Source of the DNA: Maniola hyperantus | Lineage: Eukaryota > Arthropoda > Insecta > Lepidoptera > Nymphalidae | NCBI RefSeq assembly: GCF_902806685.2 | Contig: NC_048547.1 | Location: forward strand, 1,054,001-1,118,000 | DNA: 64,000 nucleotides | Direction of reading: 5' to 3' | Part shown: piece by piece, positions 52,999 to 62,831 of the stretch | How the letters are laid out: every line of letters begins with the position of its first letter | How positions within the stretch are numbered: position 1 is the stretch's first letter | Translations under genes and position numbers: made by a program | Notes under the pieces: model-generated | Seen by the model: the letters and a program-made list of their open reading frames with translations, nothing else | Database searches by the model: none | Told to the model about the DNA's origin: nothing

Positions 52999-54261
52999 TT
53001 GATCTCACTTATATCTCATGCGAGTAAAGTACTTCTCCACATTCTGAATACCAGACTACAAGCATACTTGAATCGTGAAATTGCACCAGAACAAGCTGGA
53101 TTTGTCAAGGGAAAAGGGACTCGGGAGCAAATACTGGTATTAAGGCAACTCATAGAAAAAGCCAGGGAGTTCAACTCACCACTCTTCATTTGCTTCGTTG
53201 ATTTCCGTAAGGCCTTTGACACGGTTAAGTGGTGCAAGCTATGGCCAGTACTGCTGGAAATGGGCGTTCCTGAACACCTCGTATACCTAATAAGGAGACT
53301 ATATGAAGATGGAACTGCGATTGTTCGGGTAGATGGAATGGATTCGGCAATTTTAAAGACGCAAGCTGGAGTTCGGCAAGGCTGTATTCTATCACCACTA
53401 CTCTTTAACATCTATACTGAATATATAATGCGGATTGTGCTCGATAAATGGACGAAAGGTGTTTCAATAGGGGGACAAGTTATTACAAACCTTCGATACG
53501 CTGATGATACCACTCTTCTCGCATCATCTGAGAAGGATATAGGGGAATTCCTCAAACGCCTTGAGGATGCTAGCCTTGATTTTGGACTTGCAATCAATCG
53601 TGACAAAACAAAGTTTATGATAGTCGATAGGAAAACTAATAACCGACCTGAGATAACTCAAATCAATAACTGTGAGGTGGTTCCTAACTACATCTACCTT
53701 GGTTCCACTATCACTAATAACGGGAATTGTGAGACCGAAATCAAAAGACGCTGTGCCGTGACTAGAGCAGCCGTCGAGAAGTTATCGAAGATCTGGAGAG
53801 ACAAAAGAATTACAAAAAGTACCAAAGTTCGCCTAATGAAATGTCTTGTCTTTCCGATCTTTCTATACGCGGCTGAGACGTGGACCCTAAGACAAACCGA
53901 CCGGCGGAAGATTGACGCTCTGGAAATGTGGTGCTGGAGACGCCTCTTAAGAATAAAATGGACCGCACATCGTACAAACGTCTCCATCCTCAAAGAACTA
54001 AAAATAAATCAGAGGCTTTCGTCACTTGTACAATTGCGAATCCTCAAGTTCTTTGGGCACATTACAAGGAAGAGTGATACCATCGAACACCTCGTGGTAC
54101 AAGGTCGAGTGGAGGGCACACGTCCGCGTGGGCGTTCCCCAACTAGGTGGACGGACTTAATCCGCTCTGCAACAAGCACACCTGTCTCCGTGTGTGCACA
54201 TAATGCCACCAATAGAAGTCGCTGGAGGGAGATCGCACGAGCAGCAGTGAGGAATTCATAG
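52999..54261 (+). CDS. RTE-clade LINE reverse transcriptase, 5'-truncated but uninterrupted
   Basis: Encodes the RT palm/thumb and C-terminal region of an RNA-directed DNA polymerase used for target-primed retrotransposition. Counting codon 52999 as residue 1: FVDFRKAFD (66-74, first catalytic Asp), RQGCILSP (126-133), YADD (167-170, catalytic pair), GLAINRDKTK (196-205), YLGS (233-236), MWCWRRLLRI (310-319) and FFGHITR (351-357). About 420 codons remain open to TAG at 54261. A whole RTE protein is near 1000 residues, so the endonuclease and the first RT motifs are missing. There is no real start: the first codon is TTG, and homology continues upstream as C-N-N-Y-R to 52984. The lack of stops or frameshifts suggests a recent insertion. 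BovB-like RTE proteins are the nearest I recall; a sister clade is possible. Confidence 0.82.
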   Translation: MISLISHASKVLLHILNTRLQAYLNREIAPEQAGFVKGKGTREQILVLRQLIEKAREFNSPLFICFVDFRKAFDTVKWCKLWPVLLEMGVPEHLVYLIRRLYEDGTAIVRVDGMDSAILKTQAGVRQGCILSPLLFNIYTEYIMRIVLDKWTKGVSIGGQVITNLRYADDTTLLASSEKDIGEFLKRLEDASLDFGLAINRDKTKFMIVDRKTNNRPEITQINNCEVVPNYIYLGSTITNNGNCETEIKRRCAVTRAAVEKLSKIWRDKRITKSTKVRLMKCLVFPIFLYAAETWTLRQTDRRKIDALEMWCWRRLLRIKWTAHRTNVSILKELKINQRLSSLVQLRILKFFGHITRKSDTIEHLVVQGRVEGTRPRGRSPTRWTDLIRSATSTPVSVCAHNATNRSRWREIARAAVRNS

Positions 54262-54315
54262 CCACGACCACTCTGTCAAGAGTGAACGATTGAGAAGAAG
54301 AAGAATTGTAGGCTA

Positions 54316-54956
54316 GTCTACCTCACCCCCCAATAACTTCAAAAACAAAAAACAACAAAACAAATCGATTATTGCTATAAAATTCTATATTTTACAAACG
54401 GATCTAAAAATCGAAAAACGATGTTCCCAAACCCACAGTATTTTTAAAAAACCTATTCAACGATACCCCACACTATGGGGTAGACGAGAAAAAAATCATC
54501 CCCACTTTACATGTAGGGGAGCTACCCTAAAAAAAATATTTATCAAACTTAATTAATAACTTAAAAAATTTGTGTATATCCGTGATTCCGAATACGTACT
54601 CTTTCGATTCGTATTTTTACGGAATCCGTGATTTTACGGATGACTGCAGAAACACCCTTAGCCCGTTTTCATCTTAGACTGCATCATCACTTACCATCAG
54701 GTGAGAATCTAGCTTGGACGTTTAGGGGCTTTAGGGGGTAAAACAATGACGTCGACAAAGGAGGTACTTAATACTCTGACTATTGATATAAATCCACGTT
54801 GCAAGGTGTCCAATATCGAAGGGAAATGGAGCTGTGACGTAATCAGATTGTACGTTAACCTGGTGGTCTGTACGTTTCTACACTGATATACGCGTGCCTG
54901 GGTACTGGCTCTGATCAATTCTTGCCAGTTTTACACATGACGCGATGGAGACGACA
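54316..54956. other. Mostly unassigned; SINE S fragment at 54659-54712
   Basis: CATCTTAGACTGCATCATCACTTACCATCAGG is a piece of SINE family S. The rest is unrecognised. Confidence 0.35.
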
Positions 54957-55428
54957 CGATTATTATTATTATTATTTATTTATTATTTAATTAGAACGGC
55001 CATAAAGCCAATTAAACTACGAGTACAAACTAACATAAACATACTTACAAAAATTGTTAAAATTATAAATTTTAAAAAGCAAAATTATAAATTTTCACAA
55101 AAGTGCAAGATCTGACCCATGAGGTCAGCCCATTTGTCAGCAAATATGTCACAGCGAGGGGACTCCTTCAGCAGTGCGTTGAGCGTAGCCAAAGTGCGCG
55201 CTATGGGTGATCTGGAGCGCGCTAACGTGCGACTAAACGGACTTACGAAAAATTTGGAGCGGTGGCGGAAATAGCTGTAATTAGAGGGTGCATAAACGCA
55301 GCACAGCTTGTTGTGTAGTTCAGAGCAGTCGATCACCCCTAAGAATCTTGCAAATTGTACCAATTTGGTCGCAGTCTCTTCGGGTTTTGAGCGAGTGGAA
55401 ACCCAAGTGCCCTTGGAGAAATTTTGTT
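54957..55428 (-). pseudogene. LINE 3' end, copy 2
   Basis: Same peptide and 3'UTR as 1436-1936 on the minus strand, including YSYFRHRSKFFVSPFSRT, FADKWADLMGQILHF and an (AAT)n tail. A small deletion removes the residues around SQWS. 5' truncated. Confidence 0.6.
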
Positions 55429-55557
55429 ACGATATTTAGTTTACAGAGCTTTAAACACTCCATTACAATATGTGGACGTGATTTTCCTAATTCTGGAAAT
55501 CTTACGCTTCCCGCGTCACCCGCGTTTATATCCTTTCAGTAGTTCTGTTTTTTTGTT

Positions 55558-55735
55558 TTTTTACATAAAGGAATATTAGCCATGTTAAGTGACTAATATT
55601 CCCCTTTCCTCTCCAACTAAGCGTCCGGCTTGCGCTAGGAGTAGGTACGACAATAGTGCAACGGGCGGGGTTTGAACCGTCGACCTTTCGGTTTTCAGTC
55701 CACTCCTTTACCGGTTGAGCTATTGAGGCTTTTTT
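55558..55735 (-). mobile_element. tRNA-Phe-like SINE (family T), copy 2
   Basis: Reversed GTTTGAACCGTCGACCTTTCG and TTGAGCTATTGAGGC head with box B GGTTCAAACC. Body GGAATATTAGCCATGTTAAG. Confidence 0.7.
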
Positions 55736-56789
55736 TTTGTTACCGAATGATCAGTAAAAAAATTTGTTGTAGTAAATACATCCGCAGGAAAAGGTTTACT
55801 GAATTACGTATACATTTTTAACGAGATGTGTATTATTATAATATGATTATGTATTCTTGTTTAAAAAAATACAGATAATGGGGAGTATTGACTTGAATAG
55901 TGTTACAGCGCATGGTCGGTACTACTTTTTAGGTTGACTTTCTTAGTTTTCATTTTATAAAAAAAGTAATCTTTATTTTTCTGGATGTAGCAGTATTAAA
56001 ACGATATCCTACTCAGAGGCTCATCAAGTCGGCTACAACTGAATAATTCCTGCCTTTTTAACACGAAATTACTTGTATGATGATATTTTCTGCTTAGTTT
56101 CGTAGTAGCTACTTATAAATTAGGCACGGATACACATTAAAAACCAACAATATCTATGTATGTAGTACGTACTACGCACTAGAGGGGTCGTTTCGAACAA
56201 AAAAATTTGTGGATTCAACTCGTTTTTGCTTACAATTTGATGTTCCGTTTCTTCAATTTGGACAGATTGGTTGACAGAGATTTGAACACGATTTTTGCTT
56301 GAAATAGCCTTTCTATGGATACCTACTGATTTTGTTCAATGTTTAGACCTACCAAACTTGTTAAAGTGCAAAGAAAATTTTACAGAATTGGAACATCGTT
56401 CGTTTGCTCAAAATCTTCCTTTTTATTTAATGAGTGTACCAGGCTGTCAGCTAGCAGAGAGAAGTTATCTCTCAAAAGTTGTGAATTCTCGTCAAAGGAC
56501 CCAAAATAGTTCTCTAACGCACATTGAATGCTCTGTCAAGAGCGTAACGAATAAGCAGAATCCTTTTTATTTTATATTTTTTATGAAATCGTACCGTTGT
56601 CGTCTCGTGGCATGTGAGTAAGACACGACAAGGTCCAATTTACTCGGCTAGAGGTCGGGTCGCATTGTTTGGTTTTATTGGTGCGGGCCGCTGAGTGCTG
56701 ACCATTGTGCTCACTTCTGTGGAAATCTTTGCTTTTCTTTTCCATTCCAGATTGTAACTACAAATTTTATGTGAAGTGGGATATAAAAT
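55736..56789. other. Unassigned stretch with a 108-codon open frame
   Basis: A frame at 56295-56621 (plus) has no ATG near its start and no domain I recognise. A reading with C-terminal NPFYFIFFMKSYRCR is not typical of a conserved protein. Otherwise AT-rich. Confidence 0.3.
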
Positions 56790-56958
56790 AAATATTGTGC
56801 CCATTCATTCAACTCCCATACTCCGGCCACAGCTGAGCACGGGTCTCCCCTCAGAATATTTTATTTGTTAAGGTACTAGTTAGCCCTTGAATGCAATCTC
56901 ACCTGGTGGTAAGTGATAATGCAGTCTAAGAAAGCGGGCAAGCCTGGAAATCCCCTGA
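56790..56958 (-). mobile_element. Two adjoining SINE fragments
   Basis: 56790-56862 is GATGAT SINE tail (GAGCACGGGTCTCCCCTCAG). 56868-56955 is SINE S 3' end (TAGCCCTTGAATGCAATCTC). Confidence 0.5.
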
Positions 56959-57105
56959 GCTGATTTTGATGAAATTTGACACCGGGATAACTGGAGACAA
57001 ATTTTTCAGAGATTTAAGTGATTTTTAAAAAACACGGGCCAAAATTCCTAATAGATATATTGTTTTATATACCTACCTAACACATTTTTTGTATCTCATC
57101 AATAA

Positions 57106-57324
57106 CTAGCTTATGCTCGCGACTTCGTCCGCGTGGACTACACAAATTTCAAACCCCTATTACCCCCCTTAGGGGTTGAATTTTCATAAATTCTTTCTTA
57201 GCGGATACCTACGTCATAATGTCTGTCTGCATGAAAAATTTCAGCACGACCCGTCCAGTATTTTGAGCTGTGCGTTGATAGTTAAGTCAGTCAGTCAGTC
57301 ACCTTTTCCTTTTATATATATAGA
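57106..57324 (-). mobile_element. Helitron family A
   Basis: CTAGCTTATGCTCGCGACTT to TTTTATATATATAGA, both ends intact. Confidence 0.72.
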
Positions 57325-57587
57325 TTTAGACTAAGAAGTAAGTCTGTTAGTATTTATAGATCTACCGCTGGTTTGAATCCTAGCCGCATTGAAAAGTAAA
57401 GTGTGTGATTGTTTTAAAATCTTTTTGCAATACGCAGTATCGTACCGGAATGCTCAATCGCTTAGCATTGGCATAGCTGCAAATGTTCATGGGCGCCGGT
57501 AATCACTTAACATCAGGTGAGTGGTGACCCACCTGCCAAACGTGACCACAAAATTTTTTGTTGCGCCAAACATCAAAAGCTTATCAA

Positions 57588-57895
57588 AGCTGTGATAGCC
57601 TAGTGGTGCGACTGCGGACGCCTTCTAATCGGAGGTCGGGGGTTCGATCCCGGGCACGCACCTCTAACTTTTCGAAGTTATGTGCGTTTTAAGTAATTAA
57701 ATATCACTTGTTTTAACGTTGAAGCAAAACATCGCGAGGAAACCTGCATGTTCATTGTTCATCCTCCATAATGTTCTCAAAGGTGTGTGAAGTCTACCAA
57801 TCCGCACATGGCCAGCGTGGTAGAGTATGGCCAAACCCTTCTCACTCTGAGAGGAGACTTGTGCTCTGTAGTGAGCCTGCGGTGGGTTGACCATA
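57588..57895 (+). mobile_element. GATGAT SINE, near full-length
   Basis: AGCTGTGATAGCCTAGTGGT (box A), GGTTCGATCCCGGGCACGC (box B), body, and a decayed TTGACCATAATG tail. Confidence 0.74.
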
Positions 57896-58046
57896 ATGAA
57901 ACATCAAAAACAAGAAACAAAACAACGAGTAGCTAGAAATCTGTTTCCACAGAATTACAGAAACGATTAGAGTGTTCGTGATTAAACATTTGCGTCGCTT
58001 TAGCATTTAGCGTCACCCGGCGTCGGTTTAGCGTAAACACGCTAAG

Positions 58047-58280
58047 ATGGCGGTGCCTGTGCAACGTTCCCAGAAGGACGAACGGTCAATAGGCCGTATT
58101 TGTAGGTGTTTGTCCAACATTCGACCCTGTATCGGCTCGTCACGGAGCGAAAAACTGTCTACAGATGTGCCGACAAATCTGCTGTCGATACGTTCCAATA
58201 CTCAGACTAAGAATCAAGAGACTTGGCATCAAAATAATAATACCTTGTTAGAGCAAGCTAGGCGTATAGAAAAGTTCTGA
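58047..58280 (+). CDS. Candidate small host protein, 77 aa, unknown function
   Basis: The open frame starts with ATG in a good Kozak-like context (CTAAGATGGCGG) and ends in TGA at 58278-58280. The peptide is basic and soluble (MAVPVQRSQKDERSIGRICR at the N-terminus, NTLLEQARRIEKF at the C-terminus) with a cysteine-bearing ICRCLSNIRPCI segment at residues 18-29. I see no membrane segment or signal peptide. About 100 bases upstream are locally CpG-containing (CACCCGGCGTCGGTTTAGCG), unlike the flanks. A perfect 12-bp hairpin follows the stop, and AATAAA occurs at 58432. Lying in a 540-bp island free of repeats supports a real gene or a retrocopy of one. I do not recognise the family, and chance cannot be excluded. 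Confidence 0.4.
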   Translation: MAVPVQRSQKDERSIGRICRCLSNIRPCIGSSRSEKLSTDVPTNLLSIRSNTQTKNQETWHQNNNTLLEQARRIEKF

Positions 58281-58288
58281 AGAGTGAT

Positions 58289-58315
58289 AAAGACAAAATA
58301 CATTATTTTGTCTTT
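58289..58315 (+). other. Perfect 12-bp stem-loop just after the candidate stop codon
   Basis: AAAGACAAAATA (58289-58300) and TATTTTGTCTTT (58304-58315) pair with a 3-base loop, 8 bases after TGA. It could act in the 3'UTR of the candidate transcript. Confidence 0.6.
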
Positions 58316-58437
58316 GTCATAGTTTAGCTTTTTTGTTGGGCACATCTGTGACCAACAAACCGCTTTGATAGTAATTTATTGCGAATATTGCGAGTTTTTA
58401 TTTAGTTTTCTGTTTTAAATTTAGTATTAAAATAAAT

Positions 58438-58599
58438 GCGATTAATAGCCTCAACTGGTGACAGAAGGGCTGGCTCATTTTTTGCGCAGCGGATCAGCCT
58501 GGCTGTCCAGCGCGGAAATGCAGCCAGTATTCTTGGCACCATTCCACGCGGTCATGATTTATATAGTAATTAGATAAGGCTAGCTTTAAGTTTTATTGT

Positions 58600-58635
<36 letters not shown>
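58438..58635 (+). pseudogene. LINE W C-terminal fragment, copy 4, with long poly(A)
   Basis: Starts GCGATTAATAGCCTCAACTGG and encodes STGDRRAGSFFAQRISLAVQ and GTIPRGHDLYSN, stop, a short 3'UTR and about 35 A's at 58600-58635. TTAGTATT at 58421-58428 and 58636-58643 is a likely target duplication, with 9 extra bases at the 5' join. The long pure poly(A) suggests youth. Confidence 0.65.
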
Positions 58636-58637
<2 letters not shown>

Positions 58638-58739
58638 AGTATTGAAGATGTCTAGAATGCCATTTATGGTGCATTACCTTGTGATCGGCTGTAAAAGTGC
58701 ATATAAGTAAGTATGATATCTTTTGTTGTTTTGTCCCTT

Positions 58740-58940
58740 TCGGGTATACGCGTCTGAGTTTGTTGTGGGCTCTTCTCAGACCTGGGCGCGTTTGGAACCC
58801 TCGTAGCTTTAGTTTTAAGTTTGCGTAATAATTATCACCACTATATCTTACAAATCTAACACCATACCAGACCATCAATACGAGTAATTTATTACCTATT
58901 TTGAATAAATCATTTGACTTTGACTTTGACTTTGATAAGT
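58740..58940 (+). mobile_element. CR1/Zenon-like LINE 3'UTR
   Basis: GAGTTTGTTGTGGGCTCTTC, GGGCGCGTTTGGAACCCTCG, TTATTACCTATTTTGAATAA and (TTTGAC)3. Confidence 0.62.
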
Positions 58941-58972
58941 ATCCTTGATTCTTAGTCTGAGTTCCAATAACA

Positions 58973-59180
58973 CACTAATATTATAAAAGCGAAAATTTGT
59001 ATTTGTCTGTGTGTGGGTGTGTGTGTTTGTTACTTTTCCACGCAAAAACTACTAGATGGATTTGTCTGAAATTTAGAACGGAGATATATTAAGGTACTCT
59101 TGATAAAGACATAGGCTACTTTTAATCCCATAAAATTAAAAAGTTCCCGCGGGATTTTGAAAAAACTGAATTGAACTGAT
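58973..59180 (+). mobile_element. Helitron family B, 3' end missing
   Basis: CACTAATATTATAAAAGCG to GCGGGATTTTGAAAAAACTGAATT, with a (GT)n expansion at 59008-59030. Confidence 0.6.
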
Positions 59181-59343
59181 GTTGGGGTGTATGTAGAAGC
59201 TGAAGGACATGTATTTATGTCGACTCGGTAATAAGGGACAAAAGGACCTCGTAGGTTTTTTGGGGTTGTGGTCAGGTGTTAATAAGGAGTCGGTAAATTT
59301 TTGACAAGTTTTTTATCATAAATGCTAAGCTGCTTATAAAATA

Positions 59344-59578
59344 CTAGATTATGCTCGCGACTCCGTCCGCGTGGACTACACAAATTTCAAACCCCTATTT
59401 CACCCCCTTAGGTGTTGAATTTTCACAAATCCTTTCTTAGCACATGCCTAGCCTAAGTACGTCATAATAGCTATCTATCTGTATGACAAATTTCAGCCCG
59501 ATCCGTCCAGTAGTTTGAGCTGTGCGTTGATATATCAGTCAATCAGTCAGTCAGTCACCTTTTACTTTTATATATTTA
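59344..59578 (-). mobile_element. Helitron family A
   Basis: CTAGATTATGCTCGCGACTC to TTTTATATATTTAG. Confidence 0.68.
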
Positions 59579-59579
59579 G

Positions 59580-59702
59580 TTGTTACTCAGGAATAATGTA
59601 GCTATCTACTGGTGAAAGAATTTTCAAAATCGGTTCAGTAGTTCCAGAGATTACATTCTACAAACAAACTTACAAACTTTGCCTCTTTATAATATTATGG
59701 TA
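59580..59702 (+). mobile_element. Helitron-like family C fragment
   Basis: AAAATCGGTTCAGTAGTTCC, AGATTACATTCTACAAACAAA, TTATAATATTATGGTA. Confidence 0.4.
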
Positions 59703-60054
59703 TAAATTTTTTTACAAAAAAAATAAAAACCGACTTCGTTACACAAACACTAAAAATTGAAAAATAATTTAATTTATTACCGAATATATTATGTATACAA
59801 GAGTTAATATAGTTCCATATTAATACTTTTTGGTGCCGGTGCCAATTAGCTTTAGCTGCGCGAATCGTCTAGACTTCATATTTTTATGGGACTCCACAAT
59901 GGCACCTCATTGGCACCGACCCCAAAAAATATTATTATGGAACTATATTAACTCTTGTATACATAATATATTCGGTAATAAATTAAATTATTTTTCAATT
60001 TTTAGTGTTTGTGTAACGAAGTCGGTTTATATTTTTTTTGTAAAAAAAATTTAT
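59703..60054. mobile_element. Foldback element with about 140-bp arms
   Basis: The left arm (ACCGACTTCGTTACACAAAC, GAATATATTATGTATACAAG) and the right arm (CTTGTATACATAATATATTC, GTTTGTGTAACGAAGTCGGT) pair over almost their full length around a central 70-base loop (CAATTAGCTTTAGCTGCGCG). Confidence 0.75.
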
Positions 60055-60377
60055 TTCACAATTTTTAGTGGCTCCATGGAATTATGCTATGACTGGTTAA
60101 AAATCTACTGTTTACTAAGCTATTACACTGATCGCGAGCAATTTACTCTTATCCGTTGAGGAGTTCCAGTATCTATCTTCGAAGATGTTCATCAGATCTT
60201 CACCAAATTGAAATGGGACCAACTTTGAAGTATACCCTTTCAAACAAAAAATGAATTTTCAAAATCGGTCCAGGCGTTTTCGAGTAATCGGGGAACATAC
60301 ATTAAAAAAAAAAAAAAAAAAAAAAAAGATTCCGACGAATTGAGAACCTCCTCCTTTTTTTGAAGTCGGTTAAAAAT
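60055..60377. mobile_element. Remainder of dispersed repeat Z
   Basis: Runs from the foldback to GATTCCGACGAATTGAGAAC, CCTTTTTTTGAAGTCGGTTAAAA, with a run of 24 A at 60303-60327. The AACCGACTTC motif at 59728 and its reverse at the far end suggest that both belong to one larger element. Confidence 0.45.
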
Positions 60378-60470
60378 AGGTAGAACCTTTATATTGGCAC
60401 TGATAAAGGTAATGCAGTCGAATTCTCCACCGGTGAGTTAAAGTCAAATAATTTATTCAAAATCGTACTA

Positions 60471-60694
60471 TCCTACTAATATTATAAATGTGAAAGTGTG
60501 GATGTTTGGATGTTTAGATGTTTGTTACTCAATCACGCAAAAACGGCTGAACGGATTTGGATGAAATTTGGAATGGAGATAGATTATACCCTGGATTAAG
60601 ACATAGGCTACTTTTTATCCCGGAAAATCAAAGAGTTCCCGCGGGATTTTTAAAAACCTAATTCCACGCGGACGAAGTCGCGGGCATCAGCCAG
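60471..60694 (+). mobile_element. Helitron family B
   Basis: TCCTACTAATATTATAAATG to GTCGCGGGCATCAGCCAG, complete at both ends with a mutated CTAG. Confidence 0.72.
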
Positions 60695-60830
60695 TAGGTA
60701 ATAAATTACACTTTTTGATGGTCGGTTGTTGCATTATGTAAGATGATTTATTACGCGAACTTAAAACTGAAGGTACGAGGGTTCCAAATGCGCCCAGGTC
60801 TGAGAAGAGCCCATAACAAACTATCCGCCT
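60695..60830 (-). mobile_element. CR1/Zenon-like LINE 3'UTR
   Basis: GTAATAAATTACACTTTTTGATGG, GTACGAGGGTTCCAAATGCG. It starts where the Helitron ends. Confidence 0.55.
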
Positions 60831-61130
60831 CCCATTCAGTATAGGGTGGGAGGTTCGATCCCGGACACGCATTTCTAACTTTGGAGTTACCTACGAGCAT
60901 TTTAACTAATTAAAATATCACTTGCTTTAAAAGTGAAAACACATCCATCGTGAAGAAACTTGGATGCCTGAGATGCCTGAGAGTTCTCCATAATGTTCTC
61001 AAAGATGTGTGAAGTCTACCAATCCGCACATGGCCTGCGTGGTACACTATGGCCAAAACCCTTCTCACTCTGAGAGGAGACCCGTGCTCTGTAGTGAGCC
61101 GGCGATGGGTTGATCGTGATGATGACTAAT
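60831..61130 (+). mobile_element. GATGAT SINE with altered head
   Basis: Box-B-like GGTTCGATCCCGGACACGC, body with a duplicated GATGCCTGA, GAGGAGACCCGTGCTCTGTA, GATGGGTTGATCGTGATGATG. Confidence 0.68.
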
Positions 61131-61366
61131 TATAATACCATTGTGTGGCAACCTTAACACATGACTCGCTAAGCGAAGTACTCTTCAAGGTGTTTGCCAA
61201 CAACTTAACGCCGAGTTTCTTCTATGATTAGCGCAACTACACTAAAATATGTGAGCAAACAGTGTGTTCGATAATTTATTAATATGCCTAAACGCTGTGT
61301 TTGTACTAACCGTTAGTAGAGTTAAGCACATATTTCTGAGACTCATGCATAACATCAAGATATTTT

Positions 61367-61625
61367 TAGGGTTCCGTACCCAATGAGGAACAGGTTGGGG
61401 AGGGACAACAGAGCCCTATTACTAAGACTCCGGTGTCTGTCCTTCCGCCCGTCTGTCTGTCAGCGGGTTGTATCTCGTGAACAGTAGATACCTACTGTAA
61501 TAGGAAGAGAGATGAAATTTTCACAGAATGTGTATTTTTGCGGCTATAAAAACAAATAATGAAAATTTCTAAATGGTCACCATGAAAATTGAGATTGGTG
61601 AGGTTTAGCGAGAAAAATCTAAAAT
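61367..61625 (-). mobile_element. Sister family of repeat E
   Basis: TTTTAGGGTTCCGTACCCAA, a (GTCT)n run, GTATCTCGTGAACAGTAGATA and GAAATTTTCACAGAATGTGTA. It keeps the hairpin-type end but has a different body. Confidence 0.5.
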
Positions 61626-61718
61626 TAACGCGCGATACCCCTAATAGGTTTCATGAAGGCAGCAACCTTTGCCTTTACAAAGCCACTATCCTCCACTTTC
61701 TCGCTTTTTATATAGAAG

Positions 61719-61935
61719 CTAGCTGATGCCCGTGACTTCGTACTCCCGTAATCCCGTGGAAACTCTTTGATTTTCCGGTATAAAAATATCTCTTTTCCGG
61801 TATAAAAATATCTCACCTTCCAGGTCTTTATCTATAGATACCCATGCAAAAAAATACTCCGTTTCATCACAAGTTGCTTGGTTGCGAAGTGATTGAAGGA
61901 CAAACCAACATACAAACAAACTTCTGCATTTATAT
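61719..61935 (-). mobile_element. Helitron family B with 21-bp tandem duplication
   Basis: CTAGCTGATGCCCGTGACTTCG to CTTCTGCATTTATATAAGG. TTTTCCGGTATAAAAATATCTC occurs twice in a row at 61770-61813. Confidence 0.65.
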
Positions 61936-62370
61936 AAGGACAGTGAAGGGTAGTGATGTTAAAATTGATTTTAAAATAAAAGAGTTTCCCTAAAATATAA
62001 AACCCGCACTCAACACTATCTGCAATACCGTTCGATTTAAGTTCGATACAATAGTTTTAACAATACAAACTCAAACTGGCCCTCAGGGTCCAGTAATAAA
62101 GAACAGTCCCTGTATTACGAAACTTTGCTGCAAAAATATTCGTAATCCTTTCGACTGGCATTCTTGCACTCTTGGGTACTTCTATTTAATTTTTCACCAT
62201 CATTATCACCAACCAAGTTATAGCCCTTTATGCCCTGCCCCATAAGATTTTTTTCCAATTGATCTCTGCCACTGTGCATATTTTTTATACACAGTTATAT
62301 TGCTTTGTATCTCTTTGTATCAATCAGGATAAATTAGACCTTCTCTTAGGGTGAGAAAGGTTTAGGTATG
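61936..62370. other. Unassigned stretch
   Basis: No recognised element or exon. Confidence 0.3.
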
Positions 62371-62475
62371 CCAAATAACCCTCGCAGCTTTAGTTTTAAG
62401 TTTACGTTATTAATTAATCACCATTACATCATTCTCTTACAAATTCATCAACTGACAATCAAAAATTGTACAACA
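62371..62475 (+). mobile_element. CR1/Zenon-like LINE 3'UTR fragment
   Basis: AACCCTCGCAGCTTTAGTTT, TTAATCACCATTACATCATTC, TTTTGAACATAG. Confidence 0.5.
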
Positions 62476-62514
62476 CCATTTTGAACATAGTAGACACTTC
62501 ATATTATATCATAA

Positions 62515-62712
62515 ATGTTATGTCAAAAGTACCGTAATAAGTCGTACTTATGACATGACAGTTGAGTTGACATATAGAGCAAATATGGCGAGCCCTTTTC
62601 TTTTAATCTCTTAAAAGTAATATAGGTACAATACGCGGCAGAAAGTAATGTACATCGGCCATTAGAATGACATAAAAAAAAAGTCGATGTACATTACTTT
62701 CTGCCGTGTACC
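62515..62712. mobile_element. Foldback pieces including a perfect 22-bp inverted repeat
   Basis: 62515-62595 carries family P arms (TTATGTCAAAAGTACCGTAA, TACTTATGACATGACAGTTG). 62636-62657 and 62685-62706 are exact reverse complements (CGGCAGAAAGTAATGTACATCG) with a 27-base loop. Half of the latter recurs near 11330-11350. Confidence 0.65.
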
Positions 62713-62831
62713 TACTGTACGTACATAGACCTATAAATACTCGGTACATAATACTAACGATTGTGACAATCGCAATGCATCAATCACAAGTTACGTAATA
62801 CAAGCCCAAGAGAGGCTCCCGAAACGATTAA

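Larger units (their letters stand above)
52902..54315 (+). mobile_element. RTE-clade LINE insertion with 11-bp target duplication
   Basis: ATTGTAGGCTA occurs at 52902-52912 and again at 54305-54315. Between them lie a repeated AATAACTAAAA-type stretch (52913-52990), the RT/C-terminal open frame, a short 3'UTR (CCACGACCACTCTGTCAAGAG) and a (GAA)4 tail. The duplication proves the edges of a single target-primed insertion. It is 5' truncated, losing the apurinic endonuclease and the start of RT. Confidence 0.85.
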
